A stretch of 5,233 bases of DNA, from contig JAJYJL010000728.1 of NCBI GenBank assembly GCA_021789565.1, positions 1 through 5,233 of the forward strand, in the 5' to 3' direction. The stretch comes from Acidobacteriota bacterium (GTDB lineage: Bacteria; Acidobacteriota; Terriglobia; UBA7540). The translations under genes were made by a program, and so were the position numbers. This document shows, in pieces, positions 1 through 5,233 of this stretch. Each line of letters starts with the position of its first letter. Position 1 is the first letter of the stretch. The notes under the pieces are model-generated. The model had not been told where the DNA came from, did no database searches, and saw only the letters and a program-made list of their open reading frames with translations.

Positions 1-1917
1 GCCCTGAAGCATGTTATAAATGGCGATGCCAAGACTCACGGCTTCGTTGACTAACACGAATTGACCCCCCGAAAGCTCGTCCACCAGGCAGGTTCGGTCC
101 AGATTCTTGTTTCGGACCTCGATGTCAAAGTCGTCCACCATGCCGCGGCCGTCGGCTTTGGGGCGCTGGGTCCGGAAGCGGATTTCGAATTTGTTGTCAA
201 AGCAGCCTTCGAGCAAGGCGTTCACAAGCAAAGACACTTCGGGGCCTGCCGCCTGGATCTCGCAGAGTTGGATTTCATCGGGGCCGAAGACTTTCGCAAG
301 GTAACTGTAATCATCGAGCTCAGTGTTCTGCTTGCTGAGTTCAGTCTCGACTTGGGCCAGGCGAACGCGGGCAGTCTCCCGCTGCTCCAGGCGCTGCTTG
401 ATTTGCGCTTGTCGTGCAATGACGTTGTCGCGCTCCCCGTGGGCCGAAATGATCGCCCGGCCTATATTGGCTGTTCCCCTGCGCGCTGCGTTCATTTTGG
501 CATCAAGATCGCCGAAGCCGGTCAGTGCTGATTCTTTTTTGGCCAATTCCTCCGCCACTTCAAGTCGGTCGTGGGACAGGCGTTGCAGCGCCTTGAGCCG
601 CTCATCACGTCGCGCTTCAACGGCCTGCAATTCCTCGTGGCGCCGTCGTTCCAAATCGACTTTCGTTCGCTCGCGTTCGCAACCCTCCAGTAGCCGGCTC
701 ACTTGCGAGGACGGCGTCGGAATCTGGACCAGCGAACTCCGCTGAACTTCAACTTCGAGTGAAAGCGTGGCGACACTGCCTTGCAGATTGGGAATTCTCT
801 GGCCTGCTTCGACCGCCCGTCGGATTTTCGGGCAGCCAACGTATGCGCCCTCCCCCCGGCATGGAACACTGGCAAGCTCCTCTCGCTCAACTCGCAGACG
901 ATCGATCTCGGCGATGTTGGCCTTCAGCTCCGCAATTAGCTCTTGGACAGTTTGCTCAGTTTCACGATTCGCGGCTTCCTGGACTTGAATTTCGCGAATT
1001 TGGCGATGAAGGTCCTGGATGCGAGCGGTGATCTCGTTCGCTCGTTCCGGCAAATCGGCGAGCTGCTTCTTTTCCGCTAACAGCTTTTCATCCTTTGCGA
1101 TTTGGCGCCTAGCTTCCGCGATCTGCGCATCAGCCCTGGCCAGGCGCAGTCTCAAGTTCTCTGCTTCAGCCATCAGAGGCTTCCGAGTTGCCTCTGTTGC
1201 CTGAAGTTCGAGAAGGTGCTGCTGGGCCATTTGCCTTTCGCCTTCGAGACGTTCAAGCATGGATGACAGGTCGCGAAGCTGGGCATCAATAGCAGCGGGA
1301 TCTTCCACCGGCGCATCCACGATCTCCCGAAGGCTTTTGCACTGGCCGTCCATTCCCGTCACTGTCTTCGCTGCCTCTTCCGCTCTATCTTTGGCCGCGG
1401 TCGCAATCAGCCGCAACCGGTCGAGACCTAGCAGCTCACGAATGAACAGCTCCTTGCGCTCACTCCTATCTAGTGACAGAAAATTGCCCGTCCGCTTCTG
1501 ACTGGAAAAGATCGAGGAAAGGAAGAATTCCGGGTTGCCCACCTTCTTGCGAATGATTTCCTCGAAGGGCTCCTTCTTGCCGCTGGTCAGGGGCGCTCCG
1601 TCACCATTAAACAGGTAGCTTTCCATCTGGCGAGCCTTGGCATCGAGCTTGAGGAGCGATCGGAAACGGGCGCCGTTGACACTAAATGTGAGGTCAATCT
1701 CGGGTTGGGGATGGGTGGCGAAGTCGTAAAGCGAACGCTTCTGGCCTGGCAGTTGACGAAACAACGCGGCAAATATTGAGCCGATCAAGGTGGATTTGCC
1801 GGCGCCATTTTCCCCTACGATGGCAATTAGGCCGGAACCGAGGGCGTCGAAGTCAACAGATATTTCGTTGGGGAAGGCTTCGCTAATACCGCGAAGGCGA
1901 ATCGATTCAATCCGCAC
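1..1917 (-). CDS. Rad50/SbcC-family SMC-like ATPase, C-terminus cut off by window edge
   Basis: This is an SMC-type ATPase, expected to partner the Mre11-like nuclease encoded upstream and to bind and tether DNA ends. The frame is open for 639 codons to the window edge. The start is GTG at 1917-1915, chosen because a perfect AGGAGGT lies 6 bases upstream. Visible parts in order: N-terminal ATPase lobe with Walker A GENGAGKST (residues 35-43); Q-loop region SSIFSSQKRTGNF (Gln about 140) followed by ERKELFIRELLGL, typical of Rad50/SbcC; charged heptad-like coiled coil about 175-345; a hook with Cys353 and Cys362; a second coiled-coil arm about 380-535; C-terminal lobe with the ABC signature LSGGQ (615-619). 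Walker B and the D-loop should follow within a few dozen residues but lie outside the window, so the full protein is probably around 700 residues, shorter than E. coli SbcC (about 1,050). The family is clear; membership of the housekeeping SbcC branch is not. Confidence 0.93.
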   Translation of the reverse strand, partial: MRIESIRLRGISEAFPNEISVDFDALGSGLIAIVGENGAGKSTLIGSIFAALFRQLPGQKRSLYDFATHPQPEIDLTFSVNGARFRSLLKLDAKARQMESYLFNGDGAPLTSGKKEPFEEIIRKKVGNPEFFLSSIFSSQKRTGNFLSLDRSERKELFIRELLGLDRLRLIATAAKDRAEEAAKTVTGMDGQCKSLREIVDAPVEDPAAIDAQLRDLSSMLERLEGERQMAQQHLLELQATEATRKPLMAEAENLRLRLARADAQIAEARRQIAKDEKLLAEKKQLADLPERANEITARIQDLHRQIREIQVQEAANRETEQTVQELIAELKANIAEIDRLRVEREELASVPCRGEGAYVGCPKIRRAVEAGQRIPNLQGSVATLSLEVEVQRSSLVQIPTPSSQVSRLLEGCERERTKVDLERRRHEELQAVEARRDERLKALQRLSHDRLEVAEELAKKESALTGFGDLDAKMNAARRGTANIGRAIISAHGERDNVIARQAQIKQRLEQRETARVRLAQVETELSKQNTELDDYSYLAKVFGPDEIQLCEIQAAGPEVSLLVNALLEGCFDNKFEIRFRTQRPKADGRGMVDDFDIEVRNKNLDRTCLVDELSGGQFVLVNEAVSLGIAIYNMLQG

Positions 1918-2132
1918 GGGCGGACCTCCTTCTCGGATGGCTGGGAATAATAGCCGACTAACTCGGCATCTATTCCCTGGGGACGATTTGGCGGCGGGGT
2001 ATCAGGCTTCCGGGTAGCCGCAACTTGACCGGGTGGATCACCCGATGCTAGGCGTTTTGGGGACCATCTATCACTGGAGGATGCGGATTCCTCCGTAACA
2101 CATCGCGGCAATGCCGAAGCCGCAGCCATTGA
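1918..2132. other. 215-base gap between the SIR2-like and SMC ATPase genes, with small hairpins
   Basis: No convincing gene is present; the minus frame covering 1827-2129 mostly overlaps the start of the ATPase in another frame and resembles nothing. Two short perfect inverted repeats are visible: CGGGTG-GAT-CACCCG (2030-2044) and GGAGGA with a 7-base loop and TCCTCC (2076-2094). Neither is followed by a T-run in the direction of transcription, so neither is a good intrinsic terminator. They may be RNA structures after the SIR2-like stop codon, or chance. The gap is long enough to hold a promoter for the ATPase gene, but no convincing -35/-10 pair was found. Confidence 0.45.
1924..1930 (-). 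promoter_or_regulatory. Shine-Dalgarno deciding the GTG start of the SMC ATPase
   Basis: The minus strand reads AGGAGGT, a full anti-SD complement, 6 bases before the GTG at 1917. The frame stays open upstream of the GTG, so this site, and not a stop codon, fixes the start. The first strand and Walker A motif of the ATPase follow at normal distances. Confidence 0.85.
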
Positions 2133-3521
2133 TCAGCGCGGAATCTTTCCGATATACGTATCAGCGCCGGAATCTAAACCGTAATAACCGTCGCCGTCTT
2201 TGGTCATTGGACCGGCGTGCGGAATGGTATAGCCCGATTCCGCACGCGCAGCGTCCACAATCCGCTCAGTGGTACAGGCTCCATAAATAAAGGCAAGAAG
2301 ATGACGCCATTGCGCGACGTGTCCGCGCCGAAACTCCGTTTCGCGGCTCGTCGGATTCTTGGCGTATTCCTCGTGAAAGGTCGTCAGGAGCTGTGCTCCA
2401 TAGCCGCCGTGCCTCTTGATTCCCGCCTCGTCCAATGGGGTATCCTTGCGCATGGAAGCGATGCTCCTATTCTCCGCATTAAGAAGCGGTTTGTGCCATT
2501 CCCACAAGTCCTTAAGCGAGTCGAAGTGTTGCGGTATCGGATTCGGCTCTTGAAAGGCCTCTCTTGGCGTCACCGGTAGGAATTGGTGCATGAAATGCTC
2601 ACCCGTGCGTCGGGGAAAAAGGGACAAGGAAGACTGGAAGTAACTGTTGAAGCACTCGTAGTGGTGAGTATGGATAAACCGCTTCCACCGCTCCGTAAGT
2701 ATTTCTTGAGGCTTGACGTCAATTATCTCGATTTGTTCCAGGTTTCGCTGACGCGGGTCACCCCATGCATTGCTCATGAGATCGACTGCCTCAACGTCCG
2801 TCATCGGAGCGCCATAACCAAAGATCGTGAATCGTCGCGCATTTGCTAGCCAAGCCTTAAGGCGTTCCCATTCGTGGGCGATGAACTGGCTCTGGTTGTA
2901 ATTCTTGTGAGTCACCGGATAGAGCAGCGGCGTTCGCATGAACTCACTGCCGGTGGCTTTCGATCGCATTCCTACCGGTCCTGCTCTTTGATCCTTCGCC
3001 GAGTACCCAAGAGCTACGTTGCCATGCAAGAACGACAGCCCTGGCAACGCGTCAGTGAAGCGCCGTATCCGACTAAACGCCTGAAACAAGAAGGGATCCC
3101 AATTGAATGTGGCAATCAGATCTTTAGGCCTCAGTGCCAACAGCAAATAGTCGTAGATCGTCGGGGTGTCGGGAAGGCGAAGATCGCTAAAGTAGTCGAA
3201 AACCCTCTGACCGATCTCTCTTATCGTTCTCGAATTTGGGTCCTTCGTGGACAGGCAGCTATAAATCTCCTCAAAGTTACCAGCATGGCAATCACCGTCC
3301 GTTGAATCTAGAATCTCCGCCAAGCCCACAACTTCGATGAAATTGTCCATGGAGGGCAGCTTCTTTCCTGTCGGTTCGGGGTTGTGAACCGTCGAAGCGA
3401 CGCTTGCCCCTGCGCCTAGAATGACCACATGGCTTGGCGCTTCATAGACAGTTTCGATTCCTTCTGCCATTGTCATGTACGAATCTTCTTCTGCCTTCAC
3501 AAAGTCGCCCCTACTCAACAC
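2133..3521 (-). CDS. SIR2-like domain protein, possible NAD-consuming effector
   Basis: A 462-residue protein with an N-terminal Rossmann/SIR2-like domain. Visible motifs: HVVILGAGAS (31-40), the NAD-binding glycine-rich loop; IATFNWDPFL (136-145), matching the SIR2 T-x-N-[YW]-D motif with the catalytic-type Asn at 140; FLHGN (164-168) with the candidate catalytic His166; LLYPVTHKNY (199-208); FGYGAPMTDVEA (234-245), matching the G-Y-S/G-x-x-x-D segment late in SIR2-like domains. The last 130 or so residues, from about 330, are not recognised. It lacks the Cys-pair zinc ribbon of classical deacetylase sirtuins, so NAD hydrolysis is likelier than deacetylation (inference from defence-associated SIR2 proteins such as ThsA). 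The start is uncertain: the ATG at 3521 has no good ribosome site, whereas the in-frame GTG at 3500 has AGGGG 7 bases upstream, and ATGs lie at 3476 and 3470. All leave the glycine loop intact. GC in sampled lines (about 45-55%) is lower than in both neighbours, suggesting separate acquisition. Confidence 0.82.
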   Translation of the reverse strand: MLSRGDFVKAEEDSYMTMAEGIETVYEAPSHVVILGAGASVASTVHNPEPTGKKLPSMDNFIEVVGLAEILDSTDGDCHAGNFEEIYSCLSTKDPNSRTIREIGQRVFDYFSDLRLPDTPTIYDYLLLALRPKDLIATFNWDPFLFQAFSRIRRFTDALPGLSFLHGNVALGYSAKDQRAGPVGMRSKATGSEFMRTPLLYPVTHKNYNQSQFIAHEWERLKAWLANARRFTIFGYGAPMTDVEAVDLMSNAWGDPRQRNLEQIEIIDVKPQEILTERWKRFIHTHHYECFNSYFQSSLSLFPRRTGEHFMHQFLPVTPREAFQEPNPIPQHFDSLKDLWEWHKPLLNAENRSIASMRKDTPLDEAGIKRHGGYGAQLLTTFHEEYAKNPTSRETEFRRGHVAQWRHLLAFIYGACTTERIVDAARAESGYTIPHAGPMTKDGDGYYGLDSGADTYIGKIPR

Positions 3522-3547
3522 ATCTCAATCTTACAGCGGTTGTCACT

Positions 3548-3595
3548 AGCAGCGGAACTTCCTATAAGTCAGCTTGCACATGTAGTTCCGCCGCT
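3548..3595 (-). repeat. 12-bp inverted repeat upstream of the SIR2-like gene
   Basis: Arms at 3548-3559 (AGCAGCGGAACT) and 3584-3595 (AGTTCCGCCGCT) are complementary except at one position, around a 24-base spacer. In the minus-strand transcript the odd pair becomes a G-U wobble, giving an unbroken 12-bp RNA stem; in the plus-strand RNA it would be an A-C mismatch. The stem ends 26 bases before the ATG at 3521. No T-run follows, so it is not a standard terminator. It could be a leader structure, an operator, or a scar of insertion. Confidence 0.6.
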
Positions 3596-3646
3596 TGGCC
3601 GGGCTACCCGTTGCTGTGGCCTCCAATCTATCGAGAAGCACGAGAA

Positions 3647-4807
3647 TCACCGTGGGGCCACGTTTCCGATTACCCCTGCCTCTACCTTCGCCAGCTTGGC
3701 GAGTAATCTCTCCTGACGGTCAGCGGGCGGAAGGCCTTTCATCCCCCAGTATGCGCGCAGCTTTTCTTCCGCGGAGCGCGCGAGTGAGATTGGCGCGGGC
3801 TCTGGGGCGACTTCGGTATCGCGCTCGATCTTAACCTTCAGTTCTGCGGGTTCCGCGGCCAGCAGCTGCTGCTTGAGATTTTCCTGCTGTTCGCGGCTCA
3901 GCAGGCGATCTGGCCCATTCGGAACCCTCACCACGACCTTTACTCGCGAGTCTTTCAATGCCGCTTGATCCAAGCCCTTAGGCAGCCGCAGTTCGCCATT
4001 TTCATAAAAAGCCTGGAGCTCGACCATTTTGCGCGTTGGCGACATCCTGAACGCGATTTCCATGTCCGAAAGGTCTGGTCTAAGTTCGGGACTCTTCAGT
4101 GTCACGAGGTTGTAGCCTTTGTCTTCGACCTCACTGTAATCACAGCGCGAGAGCGATCCGGCGTACCAAATGCGAGGCCCCAGTTGTTGCCGCAAGTGAA
4201 TGTGGCTCAGGCCAACATACTGCGTTCGCAGACCGAGGAGAGGAGCCAGTGGATATTCGGCGCACCGACCGACGAGCGGCTGGCCACTTGAAACGCGGGC
4301 ACCAGCCACACCGAAGTGGCCAAAGAACAGCCGGTGCGAATCTTGTCGCTGGTCGAACTGTTGGTTGAACTCCTGGAGTTTGGCCTGAAACGCCTGCGCG
4401 AAACCTCCGTCTTCGGCGGCGCCGACAAACTCCTCTTTGCGAGGATAAGGGAAGACCGCAATCGAGGCGTGCTCTAACTCAATAAAATCCGGGTCGGTAC
4501 ACAGGAAAACAGGATGCTTCCCCCTCACTTTAGCCAGAGGGTACAGGTCGTTCTCAAGCTCCTTGCCGTGATTCCCCGCGATCAACAGGACAGGCGCGTG
4601 ATCCGCCATGCGGATTATGGCGTCCACCCAGAATTTTCGTTCCCGGATGGTCTGTTTGTAAGTCGTGAGATCTCCGTTCAGCACAAAAAGGTTTGTGCCT
4701 TGCTGAATGCCGTCTTCGACGAACCACTCGATACATTTCGCTGTGTCGGCGAAGTAGCGATCTTCCTCGAGATGAAAATCACCGCCATGTGAAAAAATAA
4801 AGGGCAT
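3647..4807 (-). CDS. Mre11/SbcD-family metallophosphoesterase nuclease
   Basis: A 386-residue calcineurin-like phosphoesterase of the Mre11/SbcD type, expected to use two metal ions (manganese in the family) to cut DNA ends with a Rad50-like ATPase partner. All core motifs are visible: D-x-H (D10, H12 in GGDFH); GD (45-46 in LNGDLT); GNH (78-80); GH (163-164); SHIH (201-204); and the Mre11 hallmark YAGSLSRCDYSE (215-226) followed by KGY (230-232). The residue after GNH is Gly where Asp or Glu is usual. The charged, helical-looking C-terminal stretch from about 310 fits a capping and Rad50-binding region. Length suits the family (E. coli SbcD about 400). ATG 4807 is preferred over GTG 4816 and ATG 4813 because GGAGGT lies 7 bases before it. 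The next gene downstream is the SIR2-like gene 125 bases away, and the ATPase partner follows that, unlike the usual directly adjacent sbcD-sbcC order. Confidence 0.93.
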   Translation of the reverse strand: MPFIFSHGGDFHLEEDRYFADTAKCIEWFVEDGIQQGTNLFVLNGDLTTYKQTIRERKFWVDAIIRMADHAPVLLIAGNHGKELENDLYPLAKVRGKHPVFLCTDPDFIELEHASIAVFPYPRKEEFVGAAEDGGFAQAFQAKLQEFNQQFDQRQDSHRLFFGHFGVAGARVSSGQPLVGRCAEYPLAPLLGLRTQYVGLSHIHLRQQLGPRIWYAGSLSRCDYSEVEDKGYNLVTLKSPELRPDLSDMEIAFRMSPTRKMVELQAFYENGELRLPKGLDQAALKDSRVKVVVRVPNGPDRLLSREQQENLKQQLLAAEPAELKVKIERDTEVAPEPAPISLARSAEEKLRAYWGMKGLPPADRQERLLAKLAKVEAGVIGNVAPR

Positions 4808-4814
4808 TGTCATC

Positions 4815-4820
4815 ACCTCC
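4815..4820 (-). promoter_or_regulatory. Shine-Dalgarno deciding the start of the Mre11-like gene
   Basis: The minus strand reads GGAGGT, 7 bases before ATG 4807. It overlaps or directly abuts the other in-frame candidates (GTG 4816, ATG 4813), which excludes them as efficient starts. The chosen start gives an N-terminus MPFIFSHGGDFH, with motif I at the usual position near the N-terminus of Mre11/SbcD proteins. Confidence 0.8.
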
Positions 4821-4880
4821 GATCCTATTTCTTGAAATGAAGTCTGGTGTCAGCTTTAACTCATGTCGTTTAGAGGGGCG

Positions 4881-4909
4881 AATGCACAATGGCAGTGCAA
4901 AGAGGTCAA
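4881..4909 (-). promoter_or_regulatory. Weak candidate promoter/operator before the Mre11-like gene
   Basis: On the minus strand TTGACC (4909-4904) resembles a -35 box, and 17 bases later TGCATT (4886-4881) is a poor -10 box. A short inverted repeat, TGCAC-N7-GTGCA (4883-4899), occupies the spacer and overlaps the poor -10, which is where a repressor operator often lies. The match is weak and could be chance; it is listed because it is the best candidate in the gap leading into the module. Confidence 0.2.
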
Positions 4910-4959
4910 TGCTGATCAGCCACAATCAAATAGAGTTGAGAAGGCCTGCCTTTTTGACA

Positions 4960-4987
4960 GGCTTTTGCACAAAGTTGTGGAAAAGCC
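4960..4987. repeat. 28-base imperfect palindrome between the upstream gene and the Mre11-like gene
   Basis: GGCTTTT (4960-4966) pairs with AAAAGCC (4981-4987), then after one G/G mismatch CACA (4968-4971) pairs with TGTG (4976-4979) around an AAGT loop. It lies 50 bases after the stop codon of the upstream gene tail. It may form a post-transcriptional hairpin or partial terminator for that gene, but no T-run follows on the minus strand. An alternative hairpin, GCCTG (4944-4948) with CAGGC (4958-4962) followed by TTTT, shares bases 4960-4962, so the two exclude each other. That alternative is terminator-like for plus-strand transcription. Confidence 0.55.
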
Positions 4988-5036
4988 CGACCGGAGCCCA
5001 GTCCTGGCAGCGGTTATGAAGATTGTTCTGGAGCTC

Positions 5037-5233
5037 CTACGGACCAAACAGACCCAGTTGGTTCTCGGAGGAGGAGACACGGCGCGAATTCTTTCTTCTG
5101 GCAAGATCGGCCGCTGGCATTCCGAATGCAAAGAGAGGCGGCGATGTGAGAGGCGGCGAATCGGATGGTACGACCGGTTCCATTGCCATCGGAATTTCCG
5201 GCTCGCCTTCCTGCCGGCTGCCGAATGTTTCCT
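5037..5233 (-). CDS. C-terminal tail of an unidentified protein ending in a clamp-binding-like motif
   Basis: A minus-strand frame enters from the right edge and stops at TAG 5039-5037, giving 64 full residues plus a partial codon. The product looks like a disordered tail: acidic start (EGEPEI), Pro/Ser-rich middle (SDSPPLTSPP), a basic patch (RRKNSRR), then SSSENQLGLFGP at the very end. QLGLF (residues 58-62 of the fragment) matches the bacterial sliding-clamp-binding consensus QLxLF, which often sits at a protein terminus after a flexible linker in polymerases, MutS and other replication or repair factors. The body of the protein is outside the window, so its identity is unknown. An alternative minus frame (4916-5131) gives an Arg-rich product with no recognisable character. 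It lies 229 bases upstream of the Mre11-like gene. Confidence 0.5.
   Translation of the reverse strand, partial: ETFGSRQEGEPEIPMAMEPVVPSDSPPLTSPPLFAFGMPAADLARRKNSRRVSSSENQLGLFGP

Noticed and set aside
61..1501. Several plus-strand open frames of 60-156 codons (for example 61-531, 323-745, 759-1031, 1259-1501)
   Set aside because: All lie opposite the continuous 639-codon ATPase frame, which carries Walker A, Q-loop and signature motifs. Their products are Arg/Ser- or Ala/Leu-rich antisense shadows with no recognisable features.
2076..2094. GGAGGA/TCCTCC hairpin as terminator of the SIR2-like gene
   Set aside because: No T-run follows on the minus strand and the stem is only 6 bp, so it was noted only as part of the gap.
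1827..2129. 100-codon minus-strand frame spanning the gap before the ATPase
   Set aside because: It overlaps the ATPase start in a different frame, has a low-complexity-like product with no motif, and would end inside the ATPase coding sequence.
2217..3305. Plus-strand frames (2217-2579, 2583-2849, 2874-3305) in close succession
   Set aside because: They are antisense to the SIR2-like gene, whose motifs are clear in the minus frame; the plus products show no domain signature.
2133..3521. Classical protein deacetylase sirtuin (CobB type)
   Set aside because: No pair of C-x2-C zinc-ribbon motifs is present, and the overall motif set (TFNWD, LHGN, GYGAP) fits the divergent SIR2-like group better than CobB.
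3965..4461. Plus- and minus-strand frames of 62-108 codons inside the nuclease gene
   Set aside because: The Mre11 motifs run through this segment in the 3647-4807 frame without a break, so the other frames are shadows.
4944..4966. GCCTG/CAGGC hairpin followed by TTTT as an intrinsic terminator on the plus strand
   Set aside because: The stem is only 5 bp, the T-run is four bases, and no plus-strand gene lies upstream to terminate.
4916..5131. 71-codon minus-strand frame next to the right edge
   Set aside because: Its product is Arg-rich and featureless, and it overlaps the frame ending at 5037 that has a plausible linker and a terminal clamp-binding-like motif. It cannot be fully excluded without flanking sequence.

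Overview
The window holds three complete or nearly complete genes and one gene tail, all on the minus strand. Transcription therefore runs from right to left. In that order they are: the last 64 codons of an unidentified protein (5037-5233), an Mre11/SbcD-family nuclease (3647-4807), a SIR2-like protein (2133-3521), and a Rad50/SbcC-family SMC ATPase (from 1917, running off the left edge after 639 codons). No plus-strand reading frame looks like a real gene.

The organism cannot be named from this sequence. GC content is moderately high, about 55-60% in hand-sampled lines of the two outer genes. The outer genes carry very good Shine-Dalgarno sequences, which fits a bacterium. The roughly 125-230 base gaps between co-directional genes are wider than in a tight operon. 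No RNA gene, CRISPR array, transposase or attachment site was seen. Each of the three gaps holds inverted repeats, the best being a 12-bp stem just upstream of the SIR2-like gene and a 28-base imperfect palindrome upstream of the nuclease gene.

Mre11 and Rad50 homologues normally form one DNA-end-processing complex, with adjacent and often overlapping genes. Here a SIR2-like gene sits between them. It has the Asn and His positions that SIR2-family NAD-consuming enzymes use, and a visibly lower GC content than its neighbours. SIR2 domains are established NAD-depleting effectors in several anti-phage systems (Thoeris ThsA, DSR proteins, SIR2-HerA, SIR2-APAZ/short Argonaute, and Lamassu variants that pair a SIR2 effector with an SMC ATPase). 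The simplest functional reading, which is inference, is a three-gene defence module: an Mre11-Rad50-like sensor of foreign or broken DNA ends coupled to a SIR2-type NADase. The alternative is a housekeeping sbcDC pair interrupted by an unrelated acquired gene. The upstream gene tail ends in a sliding-clamp-binding-like motif, so the neighbourhood may be concerned with DNA replication or repair more generally.
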